The notes under the pieces were generated by a model, which saw only the letters and a program-made list of their open reading frames with translations, did not search any database and was not told where the DNA came from. Shown piece by piece: positions 22,166 through 33,529 of a stretch of DNA of 64,000 nucleotides. The DNA comes from Triatoma infestans (lineage: Eukaryota; Arthropoda; Insecta; Hemiptera; Reduviidae): positions 48,645-112,644 of the forward strand of contig JAAEAF010004977.1 in NCBI GenBank assembly GCA_011037195.1, read 5' to 3'. How positions within the stretch are numbered: the first letter of the stretch is position 1; each line of letters starts with the position of its first letter. The position numbers and the translations under genes are program-made.

Positions 22166-22650
22166 AACAATTTATTTAATTCTGATTGATATTATTTAGT
22201 TGATAGAATTATTATAATAAACTGAAATAAAACTTAAGAGGAAAACCTAACCCCTCTTCGCCCCCAAAAGTGTCCTTAAATGAATTTTTCCAGAGAAATG
22301 TTACAAATAAAAGTTGTAGATCATGCATGTATAGTTGATGTACGATGTTTAAAGAAAATCGTTAAAGCGATTTTTGAGAAAATCGCAAAAAAGTGACAAA
22401 AACTATTCAGTTAAGTGGTACTTCTAGTTGAGGAATTTTGACAAATAACTTACTGTCGGATCCCATGGTGATACCTTATACGGAATATCAAGTTGGAACT
22501 TTCTACGGTTTTTCGTTTTCGAGCTACGCTGTTCACAGACACACACACACACACCAATTTCAAAAAATCCCTTTTTTTTATTCAGGGGACCTCAAAACGG
22601 ATATTTCCGGTGAAAACTCGATATCGAAAATTTGACCCGATTACAAAAAA
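22166..22650 (-). mobile_element. MOD partial copy (5' half)
   Basis: Inverted copy from AATTTCAACAATTTATTTAAT to ATTTTGACCCGATTACA, with the (CA)n run at 22539-22552 and the module patch CCCCTCTTCGCCCCC at about 22251. Confidence 0.75.
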
Positions 22651-22719
22651 AAAACATTCTATTAAGTCGTTCTTCCAATTTACCGATGTTCTTCAAATCA
22701 TGTTTAAACATATTTAATT

Positions 22720-23040
22720 GTTGTGGTAGTTGGTTCCGCAGAGCTGGAAAGCATCAGAGACATTTTCCGTGGTAGCCTGCTTCATTTTGTGGTCATCGAC
22801 CGAAACCGGCGTTCACCCATCTTCAGGATGCGTTTTGTCAGACAGTGTGATAACAGAGACTTGCACAGAACAAATTCAGTTTATACACACAGTTTTATAC
22901 AATGAGTGTATAAACTGAATTTGCTCTGTGCAAGTCTGTGTTATCACACTGTCTGACAAAACGCATCCTGAAGATGGGCGAACGCCCGAAACCGGTCGAT
23001 GACCACAAAATGAAACAGGCTACCACGGAAAATGTCTCTG
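22720..23040 (+). mobile_element. Ribozyme foldback HHF1, copy 1, TSD ATATTTAATT
   Basis: A 33-base head (GTTGTGGTAGTTGGTTCCGC onward) is present on the left only; it is followed by arms at 22753-22888 and 22906-23042 that are inverted copies, ending AATGTCTCTG. ATATTTAATT flanks it at 22710-22719 and 23041-23050. No protein frame. The right arm carries a hammerhead core. In the left arm the segment that should read GACCGGTTTCGGGCG reads GACCGAAACCGGCG, a local inversion that breaks the minus-strand core. Confidence 0.75.
22964..23001 (+). ncRNA. Hammerhead ribozyme motif (HHF1 copy 1, right arm)
   Basis: Order: stem I strand CATC, CTGAAGA (matches CUGANGA), one unpaired T, stem II GGGC-GAAC-GCCC, GAAAC, CG, GTC with predicted cleavage after C22997, then stem I strand GATG, which pairs with CATC. 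Stem III is the self-complementary ACCGGT, so it would be formed best between two molecules, as in minimal dimeric hammerheads. Activity untested. Confidence 0.65.
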
Positions 23041-23054
23041 ATATTTAATTTTCC

Positions 23055-23580
23055 TCTATTTATAGTGGAACCATAAGATATTGTGAAATAATACTTTTGA
23101 GCTAAGGTTGTGGTCGCCCCCTCGAAACTTCCAAAACTCTATTTTCTAAGGTAAAATGTTTTAGATCCAAGTTATAGCACCATAGAAATGTAGACAGTGT
23201 AACGAATTTGAAGCAAAATTATTTGAGTTGTTTTCGAAAATCGCCAAAAAAAAAAAACTGTATACAAAAAAATCCATTAAAGTTGTATTTTCTGGTTGAC
23301 CTATTTTGATCGAAAGACCTAACAAACAGAATATCAAGTATGAACATCTTGCTTTTTTTTTTTTTCATTTTTGGGATATTTTATTCATTACTCGCATAAC
23401 ATATGTACGCGCATGCGCGTACTTACACACACACTCATGCAGAGGAGTGACAGAGAGAAATCGCTAAAATCATTTTTACTTTTTCTTTTTCAGAAGCCTC
23501 AAAAATATATTTTTTTCGCAAAAAACTATGGAAATCTGGCACCATCTCAACACCTCCTCTTGAAGCAGTAAGTAAAAAGT
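23055..23580 (-). mobile_element. Old MOD partial copy
   Basis: Shows inverted module text (CCCCCTCGAAACTTCC, ATCGCCAAAAAAAA) and a 5'-end relic ACCTCCTCTTGAAGCAGTAAG at 23549-23570. Confidence 0.5.
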
Positions 23581-24450
23581 CATATAATTTCATTAGTCGA
23601 ACAAGTAGTTTCTACATAATTATATTTTCGAAAAAAATAAGTAATACTTTAGAAGGATAGAAAGAGTGAGAAACTTTCCGACCTTGTTAAGGGTCCTTGT
23701 AAGTTATACCGGCTGTTTGTACAGATGATACAGTGATGGTCAGGAGGTTGGCGACAGTACTGTCCATCAGTCTGTCAGTACATGTTCTCCAGCTGATAAC
23801 CATCCCGGCGGCGTTGTGATAGTGTTAGTCGTTAGTATTTTGTTAGTTGTAGTATAGTCAGTGATGACGTCTCCGGCAACTCTATACAACATACCGTGTA
23901 CACACAAGAGTGTTTTCTATAGGAATGAGGGGAGAACTTGAAATATAAATGAGACAAGAAAGTTCCTTCATACGATATTTCTACGATAAAACTGTTTCCC
24001 TTACAATTATACGGTTGTGTGATCTTAAATAAAGGAGCGTATCAACGGCACTTTGACTTTATCAATATGTATCAACTTTTAAAAAAACATGTGAAATCTA
24101 TTTAAAAGGAGTGTAGAAGATGTAAAAGAAATTCTGTACGATCGCGTCACGTTTAACTGCAAACATTATTTTTCTTTATACCGTTGTATTTTAATGTCAA
24201 GACGTAATATAATTCTCCTTTTTTTTTTTTTTGGTTAATTACTAAAATATTTACACATCAAATTAGTATGGCTGTGTTAATTTTTTATTTATTTATTTAT
24301 TATTATTATCACTTCAGAATTTGAGAAAATTTTATAACTGTCGGTCTAAATTAGACAGCTTTGTTTTAATATACAATCAAAATACGTAGTTTTAATTTAA
24401 ACCCTAGAAACAAGTGGACCAGTCTTTCAAATATTTTGCAATATAGGTAT
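23581..24450. other. No recognisable feature; one GC-richer patch
   Basis: 23690-23910 is richer in GC (ACCATCCCGGCGGCGTTG) and ends with an ATG in fair context at 23863, but the frame stops after 25 codons. It could be a degraded LTR or untranslated exon; I cannot decide. Confidence 0.3.
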
Positions 24451-24454
24451 ACTC

Positions 24455-25645
24455 CTTTCTCTTACAGCAGTAAGAGGAAGTAATGCGATCTAGTCAAATT
24501 TCGGGCATTGTTTGACTAGAAATACATGTTTTGAGGTCCCCTGAGTATGAATAAATTTTTTAGCGATTGATTTCTCCATTACGCGCCGGAAGTGCAATTT
24601 TAATTAAAAAATATTTTTCAGTTTTCACCTATTTTCGCTAAAACGGCGCCACAAATTTTCTTTAAACCAAGAATGTGAATTACACTTACAAAGAGCTACA
24701 AGTTTTATTGGAAATATTTCTTCGGATAAACTCACTTAAGGGGGCTTTTTAGGTAATGGGGGGTTATGTTTTCCTCTTAAATGTTTTCTTAGTTAATTGT
24801 ACAATTCTGCCATCTAAACAAAATTAATTAGAAATAAATAGATTGACAAAATTCCGGGATTCAATAAAGTTAGTAAAACTAACTGAATGATTTTTCCGAG
24901 ATTTTCGGAATTATCTCGAAAACAAAGTTACAAAAAAGCCCATAAATGAATTTTTCCGGAGAAATGTTTCAAATAAAAGTTGTACATCTTTTGTATGTGT
25001 AGTTTATATAAGAAGTTTCAAGAAAATTGTTGGAGTTATTTTTTGTGAAAATCGCGAAAAAGTAAAATAGTAAAGAAAACGCACATTCGGCCATCTGATT
25101 TTTTTCAAACTCGGAATTTCAAGAACATATGTAATTCAAATTAACATTATTTAGATGACAGAATTGTATAGTAAATTGAAATAGCACTTTAGAGGTAACC
25201 GTAACCCCACCTCTCTCACAAAAGTATTCTTAAATGAATTTTCCCGGAGAAATGTTTTAAATAAAAATTGTAGCTCTTCGTATGTGTAGTTGATGTAGTA
25301 AGTTTCAAGAAAATCGTTGGAGCCATTTTTGAGAAAATTGCAAAAAAAGCAAAAAAAAAAAGAAGAAATTTGTAAAGTGGTACTTCCGGTTGAGGAAGTT
25401 TGATAGTTAGCCTACTTCGGATCCCATGGTGATACCTAACGGAAAAATAAAATTTGAACTTTCTATGGGTTTACGTTTTTGACCTATGCTGCTCATATAC
25501 GTACCCAAACAGACCATTTTCTAAAAACCACTTTTTTTTTTGGACTCAGGGGACTTCAAAACGGATATTTCCGGTGAAAACTCGATATGGAAAATTTGAC
25601 ACGATTACAATATTTCCTCTTTCTAGCAGTTACTCTACAAATAAT
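24455..25645. mobile_element. Two MOD partial copies joined in opposite orientation
   Basis: 24455-24925 is plus-oriented, starting CTTTCTCTTACAGCAGTAAG. From about 24930 the text is minus-oriented (CATAAATGAATTTTTCCGGA) and ends in the inverted 5' end GATTACAATATTTCCTCTTTC at 25603-25625. The two lack 3' termini and meet near 24930. Confidence 0.7.
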
Positions 25646-25829
25646 TTAAATTAAATGAATACTTTTAGTAGAAGCGCTTCTTAGTAGGCTGCAAAGTAAT
25701 CACATTCGGGTTACAAAACTATGTCTTAAAAACCATTTGTATATTATATAGGTTTTCCACCTCCGGATATTTATAAGAAATATTAGAATCTATTAAATTT
25801 AATTTTCCAGATTTATTTACTTTCTCTGA

Positions 25830-26410
25830 TTGTTGTCAGAATTTTCGAATTTATTTTCAGTGGAAATATATTTCATATTTTGAAATCATTTGAAAATGAA
25901 TAGAAAAAAGCTTTAAGCCGTGGTCTGTGCGTTGTGTGTAGACACTGTGTAGTTCACCTAAGTAAATTATGTTCGGTACAAATATCTCAGGATACTCTAA
26001 CTTGATATTCAGTTTGGAGCCCCCACCACCGTTTACCATAACATTTCGATTAAAATCCATCAACCATCAACCAAAAGTTGCGACTTTAGTGAATAGTTTT
26101 TTTAATTTTTCAATGTTTGCTTTTCCCTTTAAACGGCTCCAACGATTTTTATTTAAACTTTCTACACACATAATTACCAGTCACTTTTATTTGAACATTT
26201 TTCCAGGAGAATTAGGGGGTTTCAATGATAAACTTTCCTCTAAAAGGTCATATGAATGCTGTACACAGTTTTACCACATTATAATAAATTTAAGAAACAT
26301 TAAAAATTTGTTTCCAGAATTCTATGTTTAAAGGAAAAAATCAATTAAACGGAAGTGCCGCTTTAACGAATCGGTTTTCTGAGTTTTTTAAATTTTCTTG
26401 AAATCTAACA
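25830..26410 (+). mobile_element. Old MOD copy, strongly diverged
   Basis: Recognised by ACTCTAACTTGATATTCAG, AAACGGCTCCAACGATTTTT, TCACTTTTATTTGAACATTT and the module closer TCAATTAAACGGAAGTGCCG at 26341-26360. Confidence 0.5.
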
Positions 26411-26602
26411 AGAAAAGTTAGATTTAAGTTAGATAGACTTAAATTTACTGGCTTTGCTAGGGGATGAAAGTTTAAAGATTGCAGCATGAGAAAGTTGCTT
26501 GAATGTTCCAGATATTTTTTTTGTAAAAAGGAGACTGAGGGGGGAGGGAGGGGGCAGAAAATTCTGGGAGCCTCTGAATTGCTTCACTAAGGACTTTTCT
26601 TG

Positions 26603-27040
26603 CTCATTGGGAGTCCGGTCAGGGCTTTGAGTTGAGGGGGTCCTGTGTCTTTCATGGACCTCTCTCAGGCATCTGCTTGGCTTCCTCACTGGGCATTGTG
26701 ACTTAAGGAGACATCTCTATACAATGGGGGTCAAGCATGAGTCTTGACCCCCATTGTAAAGTCTGTTAGACGTAGGAGGAAACACGCATACATCTTATGA
26801 CGGTTTAGGACCTTTGGCCGAAATAGGATATCGGTAGAAGATCTTAAGCTATGTCCTTTTAAGGTTCTGGTTCGCTTTGTTCGGACTGTGGTAAAACTTA
26901 GATGGGTAAAAACCCGGGCCTGGACTTTTGTTCCATACCCGGTAGTTGTTATTCTTTAGAGGGTAGTTATATGGGCCCAGGGAGGCTTTGGATAGCGTAG
27001 GATTTCGCCCTCCTCTTTCTTGAATAATAATAATAATAAT
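26603..27040 (+). pseudogene. 5'-truncated family A RNase H retrotransposon end, TSD 14 bp
   Basis: AAGGACTTTTCTTG flanks the element at 26589-26602 and 27041-27054, and it ends in an AAT microsatellite tail (27022-27040). The translation matches the copy at 1-724: LTGHCDLRRHL-like start, then FGRNRISVEDLKLCPFKV and LVRFVRTVVKLRWVK. The Cys/His cluster of the sister copy is broken by a perfect small palindrome (next entry) and by frameshifts. Only about 440 bp of the element were copied. Confidence 0.75.
26720..26758. repeat. Perfect 16-bp-arm palindrome within the retrotransposon copy
   Basis: TACAATGGGGGTCAAG (26720-26735), 7-base spacer, CTTGACCCCCATTGTA (26743-26758). The sister copy near 400-440 has unrelated, shorter sequence between the same flanks, so the right arm looks copied from the left arm. 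Confidence 0.85.
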
Positions 27041-27054
27041 AAGGACTTTTCTTG

Positions 27055-28840
27055 GATTGGATCAGAAAAAAAATATTGATTTCATTGGGGACGTTTTAGT
27101 TTCGGTGAACTTTTCCTTAAGAGCTTGGATCCTTTACTGAGAATAAAAACATAAAAGAGAAAAAGAGTATTGACAAATTATTAATAATGTTATTATAACA
27201 GATTATGTTATTCTTGTTTATATAAAAGAAAACATAGTTTTAAATGTTTATCTTATTAAATCTCCATTTTTAAATAACTGCTAAGATGATAGATGTAGAA
27301 AATAGATCTTCCTCTCACAGAAAATTAAATATTAGATAGTATTTTTTAAATGTTGAAGTTTACAGTTTTTATTAAAAAAAAAAAGTGAAAAAAAGAAAAA
27401 AAAAATGTAAATTAGATTTTCTATGTGGATTAAAGTAGCACCCCACCTGACACCTCTCTATCATTATCTACCAGCCTGTCTGGCAAACATAACATTTACT
27501 ACAACATTTACAAGAACTAATTAAATATATCATTCCTAGTGTTATTTTTTTTTTTTTTTTTTTAAGGATTTATTTATTTTAGAGAATACATTAAACAAAA
27601 CTATAACTGTATTTTAAATATTTTTTGATGGGTCATTTTGAGGTAATTATTTTTAATCTCTTCAACTCTAAATATGTTGGCAAACAAAAGAAATATGTTT
27701 TTTTTTTCTTATATATGTTGTACTTCTATTCAACCAATTAAAGCAAATTTTGTTGGGCACAATATAACGATAAATCACATACATATGTCTTATTCTAGTT
27801 TGCGATCTCTCTTCTGTAGATTTAGATCATCACTTTGCAATATGGCTGTACAACTTTAATGATTCATTATCTAGTGTAAACAGAATTTTTAATGTTCGGT
27901 AAAACGGATTTTAATGTAAATTGCCTTTTAATAATGGATAATGAATGTTGATTGTTATAATGAATTAAGAATTAATTAATTCTGCCGATTAATATTAAAC
28001 ATACATACTTTGGTAGTAGTGTTTGACCCCTTATAGTCTAAAAACACTCACCCTGTGGCTATTCTATTACTATGACCCTTATCGTCTTTAAGTATTCTTT
28101 CAAAATGCTTTGCATTAATCAACCTTACATTTAATTTCATTTGTTTCAGACCCAATAGTATTTCAGTATTCAGTGAATGAAATTCCGAAGTTTTGAATAT
28201 GTGGTTGCTAGGATTTTATCCGTCGGAACAAGCTTATTTTTTTATTGTTTCTACCAGATTATTGTAAGAGGATTGATTCAAGCCATTGGTGGTGACACAA
28301 TAATTAAGTTGAAATCAACTCTCTACACAAACTTGATAGCCAAACTTGCGACCCTTTTAAGGATAGAAACAAAAAAAAATAAGCATGCTAAGACGGATAA
28401 AATCTTAGAAGTCTACATTTTTAATTATGCCCCTACTGCGAACTAAAAATTGGCATATAAACGTCACACATTTTTTTATATAGTGGATTCTATTAATGTG
28501 TTCTCACTACTTCCATTTCTACAGGAAATTTTTCGAAATTCGATTCTTACAAACCTTTTCTATATCTTTCATATTATTCCCCATATTCTGATGATATTAT
28601 GGGATAAGTTGACCAATTTTCATGGTATGCATTCTTTCAACTCCAACCTTTTCTGTCAATATGTAATTGAAAAGACCTTCTTCTTTAGGGTCGAATTTTT
28701 CCTCTCTTTCGTTCATTTCATCAAACTTCCCATTAGATTATTTTCCCCATCTATTTTATCTTTAATTTTCGATATTATTAGCATCTCTAAAATCGGGGAT
28801 ACATTATATTCGCTAGTTCCTGTCTTAAGTATACAAAAAA
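27055..28840. other. AT-rich stretch without recognisable feature
   Basis: Includes long A and T runs (27373-27405, 27546-27563). Frames 28177-28446 (89 codons) and 28450-28917 (155 codons) are open but lack motifs; the second is T-rich, Phe/Ile/Leu-heavy and runs into the MOD copy at 28845, so I treat it as chance. Confidence 0.4.
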
Positions 28841-28844
28841 AAAA

Positions 28845-29790
28845 CTGGTGTGAAACACTCACACAACTTTCTCTTACTCCAGTTCTCAAAATTATAATTG
28901 ATAAATTTTATAGTTAATGTACCGAATTTAATGAAATTCGTCGAATACTGAAAAAAAACTGTTCAGTAAAGGCGCACTTCCGGTTTACTAATTTTCTTGA
29001 AACTCGTAATTTTAGCCATCTACTTATTTCTAATTAATTTTGTTTGGATGATAGAATTGTATAATCAACTATGATAGCACTTTAGAGAAAAAAAACTAAC
29101 CCCACCCCTCCCCTAAAATGTGTCATTAAATGAAATTTCCCAGAGAAAGGTTTTAAATAAAGTTATACATCTTTGTATGTATAGTTTATATAAGAAGTTT
29201 CAAGAAAATCGTCGGAGCCATTTTTTGAGAAAATCGTGAAAAAGTGGAAAAAATTATTTAGTAAAGTCCGATTTACTAACGCCATCCGATTTTTTCAAAC
29301 TTCGAATTTCAACAACATATTTAATTCTAATTAACATTATTTAGATGCCAGAATTAAACTGGAATTGCACTTTATAGGAAACCGAAACACCACCCCTCGC
29401 CCAAAAGTATCCTTAAATGAATTTTCCCGTATAAATGTTTCAAATAAAAGTTGTAGCTATTTATACGTGTAGTTGATGTGCCAAGTTTAAAGAAAATCGT
29501 TGGAGCCATTTTTGAGAAAATTGGAAAAAGGAAAAATTACTTCCGGTTGAGGAATTTTGGCAAATAACCTACTGTCGGATCCCATGGTGATACCTAAACG
29601 AAATATCAAGTTCGATTTTTGAGCTATGCTGTTCACATACACACAAACACACGCGCGCGCACAAACCCTTTTCTAAAAACCACCTTTTTGGACTCAGGTG
29701 ACCTCAAAACGGACATTTCCGGTGAACACTCGATATCGAAAATTTGACACGATTACAATATTTCCTCTTTCTAGGTGTAAGAGAAAGTAA
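28845..29790 (-). mobile_element. MOD, near-complete inverted copy
   Basis: Runs from ACTGGTGTGAAACACTCACA to GATTACAATATTTCCTCTTTC, GTGTAAGAGAAAGT. Two inverted closers ACTTCCGGTT (28976, 29540) and a decayed middle one are present. The microsatellite is (CA/CG)n at 29638-29661. Confidence 0.8.
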
Positions 29791-29885
29791 CAAAAAAATT
29801 AAAATGAACTTTGTGCACACTCTACAAATAAATTAAATGAATTTTAGAAAAACATAGAAAAAATGGGAAAAAAAAGACTTATTAT

Positions 29886-30107
29886 GGGGAGGTATTAGCT
29901 TAGCGGTAGCGCGCTGGACTCCCATGCGGAGGTCCCGGGCTCGAATCTGTCCCGGTGCTGCCTTAGATTTTCTCTTCCTAGGAGCATCTACAATCCGTTG
30001 CTCGGTGATTGGCAGCGTTGTCTGTATCTAGAGAACACTTGTCGGAGATCAGCAGTGCACCGAGAAGCTCCGGGAGCACAATATATCTTTCACGTCACAG
30101 TGCAGTG
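29886..30107 (+). mobile_element. tRNA-derived SINE, type B tail
   Basis: Head TTAGCTTAGCGGTAGCGCGC with B box variant GGCTCGAATC at 29938, body with GGAGATCAGCAGTGCACCG, and tail ATCTTTCACGTCACAGTGCA. Interrupted by the retrocopy at 30120. Confidence 0.75.
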
Positions 30108-30119
30108 AAAGGAATTCTT

Positions 30120-30297
30120 CACTCTACTGAGTGTGAATTTTGCTCTGTGCAAGTCTTTTTGTCACACTGTTTATCAAGACAGCTTGTCCAAACTCGACGA
30201 CCAGCAGACGGTTTACCATTGCCGTAGAATACTTTTTTCATTTTTATGTTTCTATTATAATTTCTTTTTCAAATAAAGTATTATTATTATTATTATT
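30120..30297 (+). mobile_element. Chimeric retrocopy: HHF1 fragment joined to a TTA-tailed 3' end
   Basis: AAAGGAATTCTT flanks it at 30108-30119 and 30298-30309. The 5' part (TTTTGCTCTGTGCAAGTC through AACTCGACGACC) matches the HHF1 arm at 30844-30912; the 3' part ends AAATAAAGTA and (TTA)n, as in non-LTR 3' ends. Two different sources appear to have been inserted as one piece. Confidence 0.6.
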
Positions 30298-30339
30298 AAA
30301 GGAATTCTTTTAATTCCTTAAAAGAATTAAAAAAAGTCT

Positions 30340-30700
30340 AATTATCAATACTGTCACCATCCTTTACATAAAGTCCTATCACTTTGGTTTGAAACATTTC
30401 CCGGTAATGAATGTAATGAGGTTCTGGCGTTACTGCAAGGTTACGCATTCCTCTAAAGTGTCTTCTCGGTTCTACTTCCCCCCCATATAATATCTAGATA
30501 CATTAAATACATCGTTAGAATTCTGAGTTTGAAGAAAATAGTTGAGTAGACAATAAAAAGAATATCGGTTAGCCGGATGAATGATTTACTATAAACAGGA
30601 CGAAATATTTTCTTTAAACAGGAATTACTTAAATCTCACACAGAATCATTTTTTTTACGAAAAAAATAATTCAAGTGAGATGTGAGACGTGTGGTTGTTC
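30340..30700 (+). repeat. Old MOD fragment
   Basis: Weak module text: CACTTTGGTTTGAAACATTTC, TTCTGAGTTTGAAGAAAATAG. Strongly decayed. Confidence 0.35.
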
Positions 30701-30965
30701 TCTAAACTGACTTCACAGATTTTTTTCCGTGATAGTCTGCTTTATTTTAGTTATGCTTGTCGACCGGTTTTCTGCGTTTGGGCTCTTGTTAAACAAATGT
30801 GATACAGATTTTTTTCCATACAGCAAAATCACTACTGAGTGTGACTTTTGCTCTGTGCAAGTCTTTGTTGTCACACTGTTTATCAAGACAGCTTGTCCAA
30901 ACTCGACGACCACAAAAGGAAGCAGGCTATCACGGAAAGTAAATCTCTGATGTTTCCGAGCCCTG
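30700..30965 (+). mobile_element. Ribozyme foldback HHF1, old copy
   Basis: Left arm TTTTTTCCGTGATAGTCTGC and right arm GCAGGCTATCACGGAAAG are inverted. The core is decayed: CGACCGGTTTTCTGCG on the left and CAAACTCGACGACC on the right. GAGTGTGACTTTTGCTCTGT lies near the centre. Confidence 0.6.
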
Positions 30966-31029
30966 CTTACCCCAATTACAACAATATCCGAACAGATTCC
31001 CCAGCGAAACTGTTTAAATGCTTTTTACT

Positions 31030-31345
31030 ACCTAAACTGAAATAGCACTTTAGAGCACCCCCTCCCCAAATGAATTTTTCCAGTGAAATGTTGCAAATAA
31101 AAGTTGTAGCTCTTTGTATGTGTAGTTGATATACCAAGTTTATAGAAAATCGTCGGAGCCATTTTTGCGTTTTTTCGTTTTACATACATATATAAGGCAG
31201 CACACACACACACACACACACACACAATTTTCTAAAAACCACTTTTTTGGACTCAAAACGGATATTTCCGGTGAAAACTCGATATCGAAAATTTACACGA
31301 TTAATTACAATACTTCCTCTTACTTGGAGTAAGAGAAAGTAAATA
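31030..31345 (-). mobile_element. MOD partial copy, 5' end preserved
   Basis: Inverted; ends ATTACAATACTTCCTCTTAC, GGAGTAAGAGAAAGT at 31306-31340 and has (CA)n at 31201-31225. Only one module is present. Confidence 0.75.
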
Positions 31346-31676
31346 ATTGATATGCAATTACGCTACCTGCTTATTCGTGTTGTTAGTTAACAAGTTGGGT
31401 ACTATAAAATAAAATTAGACATGATGTTGATCTTAACACTTATTTCAACTTCGAAATCTGCCATCAATTTCTTTTAAAGTACAGAAAGACGAGTGACTTT
31501 CGAAATTCAGAAACCATGCAGCCAGTTCCAGCGGGAACAATAAATAACCCGAAAATTGCTCTATTCCCGGCGTTCGAGGAAGCCAGCAAGAGCAGCCCAA
31601 TAACCTCTTTAGCAGGTCTTCAAAGTGTACAGGCGTCAACCTCTGCTATTACATGTGGGAGTATTGTTATTTTTGT
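31346..31676. other. Unassigned sequence with a short open frame
   Basis: The frame from 31516 starts MQPVPAGTINNPKIALFPAF and is GC-richer than its surroundings. It runs on into the inverted SINE. No family recognised. Confidence 0.25.
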
Positions 31677-31812
31677 TTGTTTTTTTAATTTAGGGCGCGT
31701 TAGTATATATAGTCATTGGCGCCCGGTGAGCCTCCAGACAGTGTTCTCCCGTTATTGTCAACCTGTCCATCGACGGAGAGTGAGCTTTAAAGGCTTCTAC
31801 GAAGAGAAAATC
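31677..31812 (-). mobile_element. tRNA-derived SINE, type A tail, head missing
   Basis: Inverted: TTTTTAATTTAGGGCGCG, TATAGTCATTGGCGCCCGG and GAAGAGAAAATC correspond to the tail and body of the copy at 7213-7450. The tRNA-like head is absent. Confidence 0.7.
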
Positions 31813-33500
31813 AAAGGGAAGGTCCAGCTGGGATGGTCTGTCTGTAAGTAAAAAAAAAAGGACAGTCCAATAATGTTAGTTGATAATATTAAATGAAGAT
31901 GACTGAAAATGGGGTCGAGAATAAATTTCGAGAGATGTATATTTTTATAACAAACATTTGCATACAATATATTTAAATGTAAATATTGTGGAATTACTAG
32001 GAAAGACAATAATTTGAAAAGAGAATGTTGCGTTGTTGAACATCCTATAAATACTGTTTTTGAATAAGAAATATATTTGTGGAATTGAAAATTTTATTTT
32101 GGATATGTAGTAATTAATAAAACAGTAGAAAGCAGTGAAAGGAACATAGAGCATTATTAATTTTGTAGGATTATGATAATATTTATGTTCACTGTAGAGG
32201 GGGGTTGCTTGCCTTTAATAAGAGCTACTAGATAGAAGAGGTAGTAATGTGATGATAATCTATTACCGGGTAAAACTTGTTTTGAAACTTTTAACGTAGA
32301 AACCACTAAAATAGAGTAGTAAGGAAGACTTTAAAGTATTATACATGGATAAAGTGGTGGAGTGTGGTAAGAGAGCGATGTCAGCCTCGGTATATAAATA
32401 TAGTGGGAGTAAGGCAAAGGGGCAACGGCGGTTGGCAGATGTCTGAGAAGGAACATCGTAGTGAGGTAGTAAGAGCTAGCGGGGAAAGGAATCGCTGTCG
32501 TGGGTAATCATCCTCCCCTGGGATCATGCTCGATATACGTCACACACAATACTGGCCAAGAAGGCGACTGCAGGCGACACTTCACCAGCCACCTAAATTA
32601 GTTACTACTTCAGAGAGTGTGCCTTCTTCTCAAAACACAACATACACGTAACAACACACAGACTCGCACACATAAACATTAAATTTTAGAACACAAAAAA
32701 CTTAACTTCTAACTTCTTGTCTATATACGAAAATATATTGATTATAATAATTATGTTCTCCATTTTTTTAAAAATATTCCCTTACTTTGAAAAATAAACG
32801 AGAATATCATTGTCATATAAACTTTACTGTTTCACGTTTTTTTAATTTTTTAATTGCAATTTCAACAGCTATAACTGAATAAAACTGCCTTAAGATACCA
32901 AAATATCAAAACTTGGCATGTTTTTTCAACTACTGAGATTAATAGTTTAAAATCAATTACACAGATAATATTGCCTTGTTTTTATGCTGTAGTACTTCGA
33001 TCCTCTCCTCCGCATCCATTCATTCAAGATTTTTATACCAAAGACCCTTTTTGCTAGTAATATATCCACCCCATCTCAAAAAAAGGATCTAGATAAAATA
33101 GAAGTTTTTCTTACCGATAGAATTGACATCACATTTTTTTGATGATAAATATTGTGACAAGACAGAAATATAAATTACTTATTTATTTATTTATGAGTAG
33201 TACCCAGTCACAAGATTAGTTGTAATATTAATAAGTCATACACAAGTAGAATTCCTATGAAATAAACATAAGAAATATAAACATTCTAAAGATAATATTT
33301 TATTCAAATTATAATTTCGTGCCTAGTAATTAACAATGCAAAGTCAAATCTTGGAAAAAAATATATATATACATATAGTAAATACTTATCAGAAAAAAAA
33401 TTAAAATATAAAATATAAAGGATAACGAGAAAAGGTGTAATAATAGGGTAGAAAGTGAAGGTATAGATGATAAGGAGGAAGGTACCAAAATAGAAAAAGG
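31813..33500. other. No recognisable feature
   Basis: AT-rich, with a GC-richer patch at 32400-32600 (AGAAGGCGACTGCAGGCGAC) that shows no motif. TTTA repeats at 33178-33193. Confidence 0.5.
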
Positions 33501-33529
33501 GAACTAGTATTTTCGGGTGTTAGATTTTT

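Noticed and set aside
23680..23950. GC-richer patch with an ATG in fair context, suggesting a first exon
   Set aside because: The frame stops after 25 codons, no splice donor pattern convinced me, and a decayed LTR would look the same.
28450..28917. 155-codon frame, the longest outside transposon remnants
   Set aside because: T-rich composition gives Phe/Ile/Leu-heavy text; the last part lies in the inverted MOD terminus at 28845. No motif and no second copy.
31516..31851. Frame beginning MQPVPAGTINNPKIALFPAF
   Set aside because: The last third translates an inverted SINE; the first part has no recognised domain. Left as unassigned.
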